From: Usitatibacter rugosus
GTDB lineage: Bacteria > Pseudomonadota > Gammaproteobacteria > Burkholderiales > Usitatibacteraceae
DNA length: 64,000 nucleotides
Assembly (NCBI RefSeq): GCF_013003965.1
Contig: NZ_CP053069.1
Coordinates: 899,419 to 963,418 of the forward strand
Direction: 5' to 3'
Under the pieces are notes generated by a model. It was given only the letters and a program-made list of their open reading frames with translations. It ran no database searches and was not told the DNA's origin. This document shows, piece after piece, positions 1-8,162 of this stretch. The stretch's first letter is position 1, and the number at the start of each line of letters is the position of its first letter. The position numbers and the translations under genes were made by a program.

Positions 1-1056
1 GGGCTGGCCCATCAGGGTCTGCTCGCCGAACCACTTCGACGTGACCTTCTTCAGCATGCCGAGGTGCTGCACCTGCGGCTCGGCGAAGGCTTCCTGCATG
101 TTGTTGATGCGGCCGCAGGCGACACCCGCGGCGTTGAGCTTCTCGATCCAGTAGTCGCTGCCCTGCGCGGCGAGCTTCTTCTCGATCTCGGCATTCAGCC
201 AGTCGCGATGCACGGAGCGGTTGGACTTCGACTTCGAGCGATCGTCGGTGATCCAGTCCGGCGAGCCGAGCGCCTCGCAGAAGCGCTCCCAGATCTTGCC
301 GCCGAAGACCGCGATGTTGATGAAGCCGTCCTTCGTCTTGTAGACGCCGGTCGGGATGCTCGTCGGGTGGAAGTTGCCCGCCTGCGTGGGCACGTCGCCG
401 TCGAGGGTCCAGCGCGAGGTCTGGAAATCCATCATGTAGAGCATCGCTTCGAGCAGCGACGTGTGGACCCACTGGCCGCGGCCCGAACGTTCGCGTTCCA
501 GAAGCGCGACCGTGACGCCGTACGCGGCGAAGATGCCGCCGCACAGATCCGCGATCGGGATGCCCACTCGCATCGGTCCGTCGCCCTGCGCGCCGGTGAC
601 GGACATGAGGCCGCCCATGCCCTGCGCGATCTGGTCGAAGCCGGGGCGCGTCGCGTACGGGCCGGTCTGGCCGAAGCCGGAGATGCTCGCGTACACGAGG
701 CGCGGGTTGATCTTCGAGAGCGATTCGTAGTCGATGCCGAGGCGCGACTTCACGTCGGGCCGGAAATTCTCGAGGAGCACGTCGGCTTTCTCGACGAGCT
801 TCTTCAGTACGGTGACGCCGTCGGGTTCCTTCAGGTTCAGCGTGATCGAGCGCTTGTTGCGGTGCGTGTATTGATAGTCCGAGCCCTCCTGGCCGCCGAG
901 CGTGTCGTCGCCGCGCATGTGCTCGGGCATCTGGACCTGGATCACGTCCGCGCCCCAATCGGCGAGCTGGCGTGCGGCGGTGGGACCGGCGCGGACCTGG
1001 GTCAGGTCTATCACGCGAAACGCGGAAAGCGCTTGAGATGCGGGCATGTGGGGCAT
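1..1056 (-). CDS. Type III CoA-transferase (CaiB/BaiF family), 3' end outside the window
   Basis: Acyl-CoA transferase of the formyl-CoA/carnitine CoA-transferase family, which moves CoA between carboxylic acids. The reverse strand reads open for 352 codons to the window edge, so the C-terminus is missing. Visible family marks are the N-terminal RVIDLTQVRAGP segment, the GADVIQVQ Rossmann strand, the HRNKRSITLNLK segment, and the conserved Asp in PGFDQIAQG, which forms the acyl intermediate in this family. The start is either of two in-frame ATGs (1056 or 1047). It diverges from the DapA-like gene with only about 20-30 bp between them. The substrate cannot be read from sequence. The second CoA-transferase at 4.8 kb suggests a shared organic-acid catabolic region. 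Confidence 0.88.
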   Translation of the reverse strand, partial: MPHMPASQALSAFRVIDLTQVRAGPTAARQLADWGADVIQVQMPEHMRGDDTLGGQEGSDYQYTHRNKRSITLNLKEPDGVTVLKKLVEKADVLLENFRPDVKSRLGIDYESLSKINPRLVYASISGFGQTGPYATRPGFDQIAQGMGGLMSVTGAQGDGPMRVGIPIADLCGGIFAAYGVTVALLERERSGRGQWVHTSLLEAMLYMMDFQTSRWTLDGDVPTQAGNFHPTSIPTGVYKTKDGFINIAVFGGKIWERFCEALGSPDWITDDRSKSKSNRSVHRDWLNAEIEKKLAAQGSDYWIEKLNAAGVACGRINNMQEAFAEPQVQHLGMLKKVTSKWFGEQTLMGQP

Positions 1057-1085
1057 GCCGGCAAGGTTATCGCATAATGACGGGC

Positions 1086-2015
1086 ATGAAACTCGACGAA
1101 AAAGCTAAAGGGGTATTCGTCATCACGGTGACGCCCTTCAAGGACGACGGCTCGCTGGACGACGCCAGCACCGACCGCGTGATCGACTTCTACCTTGAGA
1201 AGGGCGCCACCGGATTGACCGTCCTCGGCGTGATGGGCGAGGCGCCCAAGCTCACGGCCGCCGAATCGCAGCAGTACGTGAAACGCGTGCTCGCCCGCGT
1301 GAAGGGCCGCATTCCCACGATCGTCGGCGTCTCCGCGCCGGGCTTCGCGGCCATCGGCGAGCTCTCGAAGAGCGTGATGGACATGGGCGCCGCCGGCGTG
1401 ATGGCCGGGCCCGCGACGACGGTCAAGACCGACGACCAGGCCTACGCCTACTACGAGATGGTCGCGGAAACGCTCGGCCCGGGCATTCCCTTCTGCGTGC
1501 AGGACCATCCGCTGGCGTACGGCGGCGTGCAGCTGCCGGTCCCCGTGATGAAGAAGATCTTCGACAACATCCCCACCGCCGTGATGCTGAAGCACGAGGA
1601 CTGGCCGGGGCCGGGGTTGAACAAGGTCGCGGCCATTCGCGCCGGCCTGAAGCGCAGGATCTCGATTCTTTCAGGGAACGGAGGCGGTTTGTTCCTTCCC
1701 GAGGAGCTCTCACGCGGCTGCGACGGCGCCATGACGGGCTTCGGCTATCCCGAGATGATGGTGGACGTGTGGAAGGCCCACTCGGCCGGCAACGTCGAAC
1801 GCGCGCACGACCTCTTCGATGCGTATCTCCCGCTCGCTCGCTACGAGCAGCAGACGGCGCTCGGCCTCGCCGTGCGCAAGTACATGCTGATGAAACGCGG
1901 CGCCATCGCCACGATGGCCATCCGCAAGCCCGGCCCCAAGCTCTCGCCCGCGGACATCGCCGACATCGATCGGTTGATCGCGCGCCAGGAGAAGCGGCTG
2001 AAGGAGCTCGGCTAG
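1086..2015 (+). CDS. Dihydrodipicolinate synthase-family lyase (DapA-like)
   Basis: Class I aldolase-type TIM barrel of the DHDPS/N-acetylneuraminate lyase family. These enzymes make or break C-C bonds through a Schiff base on lysine. The start GVFVITVTPFKDDGSLD and the segment VLGVMGEAPKL are family hallmarks. MLKHEDWPG probably carries the Schiff-base lysine (about residue 170). The protein is 309 residues, normal for the family. The start at 1086 (MKLDEK) is chosen over an in-frame ATG at 1077; neither has a clear ribosome site. The context of CoA-transferases and Bug transport proteins argues for a catabolic lyase or hydratase rather than lysine synthesis. The last 30 bp are duplicated in tandem just past the stop. 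Confidence 0.85.
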   Translation: MKLDEKAKGVFVITVTPFKDDGSLDDASTDRVIDFYLEKGATGLTVLGVMGEAPKLTAAESQQYVKRVLARVKGRIPTIVGVSAPGFAAIGELSKSVMDMGAAGVMAGPATTVKTDDQAYAYYEMVAETLGPGIPFCVQDHPLAYGGVQLPVPVMKKIFDNIPTAVMLKHEDWPGPGLNKVAAIRAGLKRRISILSGNGGGLFLPEELSRGCDGAMTGFGYPEMMVDVWKAHSAGNVERAHDLFDAYLPLARYEQQTALGLAVRKYMLMKRGAIATMAIRKPGPKLSPADIADIDRLIARQEKRLKELG

Positions 2016-2045
2016 CAGGAGAAGCGGTTGAAGGAGCTCGGCTAG
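1986..2045 (+). repeat. 30-bp tandem duplication of the dapA-like 3' end
   Basis: The last 30 bases of the DapA-like gene including its TAG stop (1986-2015) are repeated directly at 2016-2045 with a single C/T difference. The second copy abuts the stop of the convergent SeqA-like gene (2042). It looks like a recent slippage duplication. It has no coding effect because the first stop is kept. Confidence 0.9.
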
Positions 2046-2626
2046 AGAGTCGCGGCCGGGATCCGCCCTCGCAGGAGGTATTCGCGAGCGGCCAGCATGG
2101 CCTCCTCCTCGAAGTCCAGGATCGTCATCACGTTGCGCAGGACTCGCTCCTTGTCGCGCGTGGGAAGGTTCGTGAGCGTCCAATAGCCGGTGCCGGCGAT
2201 GGCTTGGGGATGCGTTGCGTTGCCCGAGGCTTCGATCTCGCGAGCAGACTTCGCGAAGTAGCGGCGGCTTTTGCCGCCGACCTGCAGCACCCGGCCGAAG
2301 TCCTTGGGTCTCGCGTCGCGAATGCAGCGCAGCAGGAAGAGGTAGCGCTGGACGTCGAACGGATACCACGGCGCGCCACCGATCGCGGCCGCAAGCTCAT
2401 GGCGGTGCTCGACCCTCTTCCGGGGGCTGGCCACACCCGCGACACCCGCGGCACCCGCGACACGCGCGACTCGAGCCACTCGCGACTCGCGGGCGCCGAT
2501 GCGCAGCAACCGGCGCAGGATCGCCGACGGCTCGTCCTCGAAAGCCGTCGCGCGAGAGAGGAGGTACCAGTACACATCCTCCTCGAGGAAAACCATCTTC
2601 GACGGATAGCGCCGGGTGCGGGGCAT
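2042..2626 (-). CDS. SeqA-like replication-initiation regulator
   Basis: A 194-residue protein that aligns along its length with Escherichia coli SeqA (181 residues), which sequesters hemimethylated GATC sites at the origin. The N-terminal segment VFLEEDVYWYLLSRATAFEDE followed by SAILRRLL matches SeqA's oligomerisation domain (IEVDDELYSYIASHT...ILRRML). After a low-complexity Arg/Val/Ala linker (about residues 48-68), the C-terminal half has SRRYFAKSA, ASGNATHPQAIAGTGYW and TLTNLPTRDK. These match SeqA's DNA-binding domain (TRVYFA, NGNQTKPKHVPGTPYW, ITNTNTGRK). Of the GATC-contacting residues, Arg118 and Asn150 equivalents are kept, Arg116 becomes Lys, Thr117 becomes Ser, and Asn152 becomes Pro. 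The start at 2626 is the first ATG. No dam gene is in the window. Confidence 0.75.
   Translation of the reverse strand: MPRTRRYPSKMVFLEEDVYWYLLSRATAFEDEPSAILRRLLRIGARESRVARVARVAGAAGVAGVASPRKRVEHRHELAAAIGGAPWYPFDVQRYLFLLRCIRDARPKDFGRVLQVGGKSRRYFAKSAREIEASGNATHPQAIAGTGYWTLTNLPTRDKERVLRNVMTILDFEEEAMLAAREYLLRGRIPAATL
2423..2484. repeat. GC-rich microsatellite inside the SeqA-like gene
   Basis: Short tandem units related to CACCCGCGA and ACTCGCG encode the Arg-Val-Ala and Gly-Val-Ala linker between the two SeqA-like domains. The linker length is therefore likely to vary between strains by slippage. Confidence 0.7.
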
Positions 2627-2647
2627 GTCTCACCTTCGCGGGAATGG

Positions 2648-2684
2648 AACTTCATGGACTTAAGTCGCTTAAGTCCATGAAGTT
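2648..2684. repeat. 17-bp perfect inverted repeat upstream of the SeqA-like gene
   Basis: AACTTCATGGACTTAAG, a TCG spacer, then its exact complement. It lies 22 bp upstream of the SeqA-like start in an otherwise empty 351-bp gap (2627-2977). Either an operator for that gene or a small palindromic repeat; it lacks the GTCAGAC core of the other palindromes here. The A/T-rich CTTAAG centre would suit a dimeric regulator. Confidence 0.75.
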
Positions 2685-2778
2685 GCATGTTCTCAATAGG
2701 GCTTGATAGACGCGTACTGGTGCAACCGCTCCGGGACTCGATAGGGCGCGCCCGCGACCGCGCCAGCACTCGACAGGA

Positions 2779-2837
2779 TGGGCACGGCCGCAACTGGTGG
2801 GCACGGCCGCAACTGGGTGGGCACCGCAGCAACTGGG
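2779..2837. repeat. Three tandem 19-20-bp repeats
   Basis: Units TGGGCACGGCCGCAACTGG, a second copy plus G, and a third with two substitutions, followed by a partial fourth. They fill the middle of the gap between the SeqA-like gene and the CitE-like gene. No ORF uses them. Could be an iterated regulatory site or a neutral minisatellite. Confidence 0.75.
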
Positions 2838-2977
2838 TGAGCAGGCGCCGCATTTGTACGGAAACTAACGGACGTTTGTGCTCCCGGGCTGGCAGATTTC
2901 GATCCAGAAACTTGCAATTTCGCCGGCCTGTTTTTTTTGCCGGGACGGCGTCACACTGCCAGCTGGAGGAAGGAACC

Positions 2978-3808
2978 ATGAGAACGAAACTCTTCGTGCC
3001 GGGATCCCGGCCGGAGCTCTTCGCCAAGGCCATGGCCGGTGAAGCCGACGCCCTTTCGATCGACCTCGAGGACGCCGTCGACGAGAAGCGCAAGGACGAA
3101 GCGCGCCTCGCCGTGCGCGATTTCCTCCGCTCGCTGCCCGCGAACAAGGACAAGACGATCATCGTCCGCGTGAACGGCATCGACACGCCGCACTTCGAGG
3201 CGGACATCGAGGCGATCCGCGGCTCCGGCCTCGACATCGTGAATCTCCCGATGATCGAGTCCGCCGGCGACGTGCAACGCGCCGTGGAGGTCACGAAGGA
3301 CCTCGCCCTCATGGCGAACATCGAGACCGCGAAGGGCTTTCGCAACGCGGCCGAGATCGCCGCGGCGGATCCGTGCGTGAAAGGCCTGCAGCTCGGCTTC
3401 GGCGACCTGCTCGAGCCGCTGGGCATCGAGCGCTACAACCTCGCGGTGATCCTGCACTTCCAGCTCGGCGTGCGGCTCGCGGCGGGCGAGGCGGGCGTCT
3501 TCGCGTACGACTCGGCGCTCGCCAACGTGAAGGACATGGATCTCCTCAAGCGCGAGGCGGAGCAGGCCCGGCGCCTGGGCTTCCTCGGCAAGTCGGCGAT
3601 CCATCCGAGCCAGGTGCCGGTGATCAACCAGGTCTTCCGCCCGACCGAGGAGGAGATCGCGCATTCATTGAAGGTCGTGGAGAGCGCGAAGGACAACGTG
3701 GCGAAAGGCGTCGGCGCCTGGATGGTCGACGGCAGGATGATCGACGCGCCGTTCGTCGTGCGCGCGGAAAACATACTCACGACAGCCCGGAGGCTGAAGC
3801 TCCTATGA
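2978..3808 (+). CDS. CitE-like CoA-ester lyase (HpcH/HpaI family)
   Basis: A 276-residue lyase of the citrate-lyase beta/malyl-CoA lyase family, which cleaves or hydrolyses 3-hydroxyacyl-CoA esters such as citramalyl- or malyl-CoA with Mg2+. The start TKLFVPGSRPELFAKA, DALSIDLEDAV (Mg region), the RVNGIDTPHFE segment and GFLGKSAIHPSQV are diagnostic. The ATG at 2978 has a good ribosome site (GGAGGAAGGA). It opens a five-gene operon and overlaps the next gene by ATGA. With the downstream CoA-transferase it suggests that a dicarboxylic or hydroxy acid is activated to its CoA ester and then cleaved. The exact substrate is unknown. Confidence 0.88.
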   Translation: MRTKLFVPGSRPELFAKAMAGEADALSIDLEDAVDEKRKDEARLAVRDFLRSLPANKDKTIIVRVNGIDTPHFEADIEAIRGSGLDIVNLPMIESAGDVQRAVEVTKDLALMANIETAKGFRNAAEIAAADPCVKGLQLGFGDLLEPLGIERYNLAVILHFQLGVRLAAGEAGVFAYDSALANVKDMDLLKREAEQARRLGFLGKSAIHPSQVPVINQVFRPTEEEIAHSLKVVESAKDNVAKGVGAWMVDGRMIDAPFVVRAENILTTARRLKLL

Positions 3809-4776
3809 AAAACATCCTTCTCTCGGCGCTTGCCGCGCTGCTGCTGGTGGCGACCCCGATGGCCGTGATCGCGCAGGCGAAGTATCCGGCCAAGGCCGTC
3901 ACGATCATCGTTCCCTATCCGCCCGGTGGCTCGAACGACACGTTCGCGCGCTCGATCGGCAAGAAGCTCGGCGATGTGTGGGGCCAGCCCGTCATCATCG
4001 AGAACCGCGGCGGCGCCGGCGGCAGCATCGGCGCGGCCTACCTCTCGAAGCAGGCGGCCGACGGCTACACGCTGATCCTGATGTCGAACTCGTTCACCAC
4101 GAACGCCGCGATCCAGCCCAACCTGCCGTTCGACGCGGTGAAGGACTTCACGCCCGTCACGATGGTCGCGCGCGGCCCGATGATCCTCGCCGTCGCGAAC
4201 CGGATGGCGCCGAAGACGATCGCCGAGCTGATCGCGCTCGCGAAGTCGCAGCCGGGCAAGCTCAACTTCGGCTCCTCCGGCGCGGGCAGCACCAACCAAT
4301 TCGCCACCGAGCTGTGGATGGCCGCCGCCGGCGTGCAGATGACGCATGTTCCGTACAAAGGCATGGCTCCCGCCGTCACCGATCTCGTCGGTGGCCACGT
4401 GGACGTGCTCTTCGCGAGCCTGCCGTCGGTGTACGCGCACACGAAAGCGGGCAAGGCACGCGCGCTGGGCGTCACGTCCCTCACGCCGTTCTCCGCAGCG
4501 CCCGAGCTGCCCGCGCTCGCGCAGAACGGAGCGCCCGGCTTCCAGTTCGACAACTGGTGGGGCGTGTGGGGCCCGCCGGGCCTCCCGCCGGAGATCGTCG
4601 CGAAGATCAATGCCGACCTCCAGAAGATCCTCGTCTCCGCGGACATGAAGGAGATCTTCCTGCGCGAAGGGGCGGAGGCTGTGCTGATGGCGCCGGCGGA
4701 CTTCACTCGCACCATCACCTCCGAGATCGACCAATGGAGGAAGGTGGCCGTGAAAGCGGGCATCAAGCCGGAGTAG
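3805..4776 (+). CDS. Bug-family tripartite tricarboxylate transporter receptor (TctC-like)
   Basis: A 323-residue periplasmic solute-binding protein of the Bug family, greatly expanded in betaproteobacteria, which binds small carboxylates. It has a Sec signal peptide (about residues 1-24, ending VIAQA), then YPAKAVTIIVPYPPGGSNDT, which carries the ligand-carboxylate loop. Other marks are IIENRGGAGGSIGA, FGSSGAGSTNQ, and the MTHVPYKG segment. Translation is coupled to the lyase by an ATGA overlap. No TctA or TctB membrane subunits are encoded nearby, as is common for Bug proteins. These may be orphan receptors or may use a transporter encoded elsewhere. Confidence 0.9.
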   Translation: MKNILLSALAALLLVATPMAVIAQAKYPAKAVTIIVPYPPGGSNDTFARSIGKKLGDVWGQPVIIENRGGAGGSIGAAYLSKQAADGYTLILMSNSFTTNAAIQPNLPFDAVKDFTPVTMVARGPMILAVANRMAPKTIAELIALAKSQPGKLNFGSSGAGSTNQFATELWMAAAGVQMTHVPYKGMAPAVTDLVGGHVDVLFASLPSVYAHTKAGKARALGVTSLTPFSAAPELPALAQNGAPGFQFDNWWGVWGPPGLPPEIVAKINADLQKILVSADMKEIFLREGAEAVLMAPADFTRTITSEIDQWRKVAVKAGIKPE

Positions 4777-4778
4777 GC

Positions 4779-5945
4779 ATGGGTCCGCTCTCGGGCATCA
4801 CGGTCCTCGACCTCTCCAGCTATATCGCGGGCCCGTACGGCTGCACGCTGCTCGCCGATCTTGGCGCCGACGTGATCAAGATCGAAGCGCCCGGCGGCGA
4901 CACGCTGCGCAAGTACCCCTCGACGCTCGCCGCCGAGAGCCGCGCCTTCCTCGGCGTGAACCGCGGCAAGCGCGGCCTGGCGCTCGACCTCAAGAAACCC
5001 GAGGGCCTCGAGGTGCTGAAGCGCCTGGTGAAAGACGCCGACGTGCTGGTCCACAACTTCCGTCCTTCGGTGCCGCCGCGCCTCGGCGTCGACTACGAAA
5101 CGCTGAAGGCCGTGAACCCGCGCCTCGTCTATTGCGCGATGACGGGCTACGGCGAAACCGGCCCGTTGAAGGACAAGGCCGGCTACGACCAGGTGCTGCA
5201 AGCGATGACCGGCATCTGCGTCATGCAGGGCACCGAGAACGCGCCGCAGATCGCCTACGGGTCGGTCGTCGACTACTACGCCGCTTCGATGGTCGCTTAC
5301 GGCGTTTCTTCGGCGCTCTACCAACGCGAGCGCACCGGCGAGGGCCAATACGTGGGCGTCTCGCTGCTGCGCAGCGCCTTGGCCATGCAGTCGGCACGAT
5401 TCATCTGGGCCGAAGGCGAAGGCCGCGACGTCGGCCGCGACATGCGCTCCGGCGGCATCACGGGCCTGCATCCCACGAAGCAGGGCAGCCTCTACATTTC
5501 CGCCAACACGCCGCACTTCTGGAAGGATCTCTGCGAGCTGGTGGGACTTCCGCACCTGGCCGCCGATCCCCGCTACGACTCGGTGCGCAAGCGCAACCAG
5601 GAAGCCGCGGTGATCGTCCCGGCGATCCGCGCGGCGCTCGCGGCGAAGACGGCGCTCGAATGGGAAACGGTCTTCGGCGAGCGGGTTCCCTGCGCGGCGG
5701 CACGTCCGGTCGAGGACATGTTCGACCATCCGCAGGTCGTGGCCGAGGGCCTCATCGACACGTACGAGCATCCGACGGCGGGGCGCTTCCGCGGCATTCG
5801 CGATCCCATCCATTTTTCGGCGGCGGCCTCCGAGCGTCCGCGCGCCGCGCCGGCTTTCGGCGAGCACTCTTCCGAGATCCTGGCCGAAGCCGGTTACTCG
5901 AGCGACGAGATCAGCAAGCTGAAGAGCGGTGGGGCCATCCCGTGA
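4779..5945 (+). CDS. Type III CoA-transferase (CaiB/BaiF family)
   Basis: A complete 388-residue acyl-CoA transferase. The N-terminus GITVLDLSSYIAGP, GADVIKIEAPGGDTLR, VNRGKRGLALDLK and NPRLVYCAMTGYGETGP are family marks. The Asp in AGYDQVLQAMTG is the expected acyl-accepting residue. It starts two bases after the Bug-protein stop and overlaps the amidohydrolase by GTGA, so it is firmly in the operon. It probably activates the acid that the Bug proteins bind, for cleavage by the CitE-like lyase. It is clearly related to, but distinct from, the partial CoA-transferase at the window start. Confidence 0.9.
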   Translation: MGPLSGITVLDLSSYIAGPYGCTLLADLGADVIKIEAPGGDTLRKYPSTLAAESRAFLGVNRGKRGLALDLKKPEGLEVLKRLVKDADVLVHNFRPSVPPRLGVDYETLKAVNPRLVYCAMTGYGETGPLKDKAGYDQVLQAMTGICVMQGTENAPQIAYGSVVDYYAASMVAYGVSSALYQRERTGEGQYVGVSLLRSALAMQSARFIWAEGEGRDVGRDMRSGGITGLHPTKQGSLYISANTPHFWKDLCELVGLPHLAADPRYDSVRKRNQEAAVIVPAIRAALAAKTALEWETVFGERVPCAAARPVEDMFDHPQVVAEGLIDTYEHPTAGRFRGIRDPIHFSAAASERPRAAPAFGEHSSEILAEAGYSSDEISKLKSGGAIP

Positions 5946-6706
5946 GCGCGTGCGATTCGCACATCCACATCAACGACGCCGCTGCGGTCGAGGCCTACCG
6001 CCGCGTGCAGGCCGTGCAATGCACCTCGCGCGTGGTGATCGTGACGCCGCGCGTGCACGTCACCGACAACACCGTCACGATGAATGCGATCGCCACGCTC
6101 GGCATCCGCAAAGCGCGGGGCGTCGGCGTGGTGAGACCCGACGTGACCGACGCGAAGTTGCGCGAGATGGACGCGGCGGGTATCCGCGGCATCCGCTTCA
6201 CCGTGTACCAGCCGGTGGGGCAGGTGGTCAGCATCGACATGATCGAGCCGCTCTCGAAGCGCATCGCGCCGCTCGGATGGCACGTGCAACTCCACATGCG
6301 TGCCGACCAGGTCGTCGACAACGCCGCGATGCTGGAGCGCTTGCCTTCGGCGATCGTCTTCGACCACATGGGCCGCCTGCCGGCCGGTGAAGGCGCGAAG
6401 CACCCGGCCTTCGGCGTGATCCGCGGCCTCATCGACCGCGGCCGCACGTGGGTGAAGCTCTCCGGCCCTTACCTCGACGAGCCCGAAGGCCGCCCGCGAT
6501 TCGCCGGCGCCGTGCCGGTCGCGAAGGCGTGGATCGCCGCCGCTCCGCACCGGCTCGTGTGGGGCAGCGACTGGCCGCATCCCCTCGCGCAGGATCCGAA
6601 ACCGAAAGGCCGCGAGCTGATCGACCTGCTCGACGACTGGGCGCCGGACGCGGCGACGCGAGCGCGCATACTGGTCGAAAACCCCTCGGAGCTCTACTTC
6701 GGATGA
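5942..6706 (+). CDS. Amidohydrolase-2 family TIM-barrel hydrolase
   Basis: A 254-residue metal-dependent hydrolase of the amidohydrolase-2 group, which includes 2-pyrone-4,6-dicarboxylate lactonase (LigI) and lactone isomerases. Visible are the metal-binding CDSHIHIND start, QLHMRADQV, IVFDHMGRLP, VKLSGPY and the terminal WGSDWPHP. The GTG start overlaps the preceding stop by 4 bp. The likely role is ring-opening of a lactone or hydrolysis of a cyclic intermediate, upstream of or parallel to the CoA-ester step. It is shorter than LigI (about 290) but complete in its motifs. Confidence 0.85.
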   Translation: MSACDSHIHINDAAAVEAYRRVQAVQCTSRVVIVTPRVHVTDNTVTMNAIATLGIRKARGVGVVRPDVTDAKLREMDAAGIRGIRFTVYQPVGQVVSIDMIEPLSKRIAPLGWHVQLHMRADQVVDNAAMLERLPSAIVFDHMGRLPAGEGAKHPAFGVIRGLIDRGRTWVKLSGPYLDEPEGRPRFAGAVPVAKAWIAAAPHRLVWGSDWPHPLAQDPKPKGRELIDLLDDWAPDAATRARILVENPSELYFG

Positions 6707-7668
6707 AGACCGCCCGCTCGCTGCTCGCGTTCCTGCTCGTGTCGCTCGCCGCTTCCGCCGCGGCGCAGGACTGGCCCTCGAAGCCGGTGAAGATCATCGT
6801 CCCGTTCCCGCCGGGCCAGGCGACGGACACGCTCGCGCGCCTCGTCGCCGAGAAGCTCACGACCGCGCTCGGCCAACCCTTCATCATCGACAACCGTCCC
6901 GGCGCGGGCGGCGTGCTCGGCACCGAGGTCGCGAAGAACTCGGCTCCCGACGGCTACACGCTCGTGATGGCGCCGATCTCGTCGTTCGCGATCAACGTGG
7001 CGCTGCAGCCCAAGCTGCCGTACGACCCGCTGAAGGACTTCGCGCCGATCGCCAACATCGGCCTCACGCCGCAAGTGATCATGGCGAACCCGAAGGCGGG
7101 CATCACGTCGATCAAGGATCTCGTGGCGAAAGCCAAGGCCAAGCCGGGCGAGCTCTTCTTCGCATCGTCGGGCAACGGGTCGGCGAGCCACCTCGCGATG
7201 GAATCGCTGCAGCTCGCCGCGGGCATCAAGCTCACGCACGTCCCCTTCAAGGGCAACTCGGACGCGTTCGCGCAAGTGATGGGCGGGCAGATTCCGATCA
7301 TCTCCGACGCGGTGCCGGGCGCCGTGCCGCAGGTGAAGGGCGGGAAGCTCGTGGCACTCGGCGTCGCTTCCCTGCAACGCTCGCCGTACTTGCCCGACGT
7401 TCCGACCGTCGCGGAGCAGGGCTACCCGGGCTTCGAGGTCGTGGGCTGGATCGGCATCGCGGCGCCGGCGAAGGTGCCCGCGCCGATCCTCGATCGCCTG
7501 AACGCGGAGATCCGCAAGGCGCTCGAGCAGCCCGACGTGAAGGAGAAGCTCACCGCCGCGTCGTTCGTGACCGCCGGCGGTTCGCGCGCCGAGTTCACGG
7601 AATTCATCCGCGCCGAGATCGCGCGCTGGACGAAGGTCGTGAAGGAAGCGAACGTCAAGACCGACTAG
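6703..7668 (+). CDS. Bug-family solute-binding protein, second copy in operon
   Basis: A 321-residue periplasmic carboxylate-binding protein with a Sec signal peptide (about residues 1-22, ASAAAQD). It shows the Bug marks KIIVPFPPGQATDT, FIIDNRPGAGGVLG and LTHVPFKGNSDA. The ligand loop reads PPGQATDT where the first copy has PPGGSNDT, so the two receptors may bind different acids. Translation is coupled by ATGA to the amidohydrolase. A REPIN palindrome begins at the last base of its TAG stop. Confidence 0.9.
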   Translation: MKTARSLLAFLLVSLAASAAAQDWPSKPVKIIVPFPPGQATDTLARLVAEKLTTALGQPFIIDNRPGAGGVLGTEVAKNSAPDGYTLVMAPISSFAINVALQPKLPYDPLKDFAPIANIGLTPQVIMANPKAGITSIKDLVAKAKAKPGELFFASSGNGSASHLAMESLQLAAGIKLTHVPFKGNSDAFAQVMGGQIPIISDAVPGAVPQVKGGKLVALGVASLQRSPYLPDVPTVAEQGYPGFEVVGWIGIAAPAKVPAPILDRLNAEIRKALEQPDVKEKLTAASFVTAGGSRAEFTEFIRAEIARWTKVVKEANVKTD

Positions 7669-7754
7669 GAAAAATAATTGGGGTCAGACTCCCATTTGCG
7701 TTTCTGTCCGATTCACGGGACTGCAAATGGGAGTCTGACCCCAATTATTTTTCC
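7668..7754. repeat. REPIN palindrome 1 (GGGGTCAGACTCCCATTT type)
   Basis: Two inverted copies of an arm of about 32 bp beginning GGAAAAATAATTGGGGTCAG, separated by about 23 bp. It is the longest-armed member of the family. It lies between convergent genes: the left arm starts at the Bug-protein stop, and the right arm encodes the last two residues and TAA of the cupin. The GGGGTCAGAC core is typical of REP sequences mobilised by RAYT-type Y1 transposases; no such transposase gene is in the window. Confidence 0.88.
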
Positions 7755-8158
7755 AGCGCGACCTTTTGCTCCGCTGTCGGCAGTTGAGGCCTGTCCCTCT
7801 CCGTCGACACCATGCAAAGAAATCCGAGCGGTTCGTCCGCTGCCGCACGGAATTGATGCCACGTCATCGGAGGCACGCTCACGAGATCGTTCTGCCCGAT
7901 GTCGTGGTCCTTGCCCTCGATCACGCAGCGTCCGTGTCCGCGGATCACCATCACGGCATGGGTGTGCTCGTGGCGCTCCAACGTCGTCCATCCCCCAGGC
8001 TGCACCTCGAAGTAGCGAAGCTGCGCCGGGAACATGGGATCGCCGAAGAGCACCTGGCGCGTCACGTCCCTGAAGGGCGCGCTGCCTTCGTCCTTGTACT
8101 CGAGGACGTCCACGTCCTTCCAGTGGAAGTCGCCGCTGTGCTTTCGAACCAGGTCCAT
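7745..8158 (-). CDS. Cupin-domain protein
   Basis: A 137-residue single-domain beta-barrel cupin. Metal-site motif 1 is seen in GGWTTLERHEHTHAVMVIRGHG (about residues 55-76), with Glu and two His. Motif 2 is in VPPMTWHQFRAAADEPLGFL. Such proteins serve as dioxygenases, isomerases or ligand sensors, and the substrate is not readable. The C-terminal Glu-Lys and the TAA stop lie inside REPIN 1, so the original C-terminus was probably a little different. The esterase gene lies immediately upstream on the same strand (4-bp gap), so the two are probably cotranscribed. Confidence 0.8.
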   Translation of the reverse strand: MDLVRKHSGDFHWKDVDVLEYKDEGSAPFRDVTRQVLFGDPMFPAQLRYFEVQPGGWTTLERHEHTHAVMVIRGHGRCVIEGKDHDIGQNDLVSVPPMTWHQFRAAADEPLGFLCMVSTERDRPQLPTAEQKVALEK

Positions 8159-8162
8159 GGCG

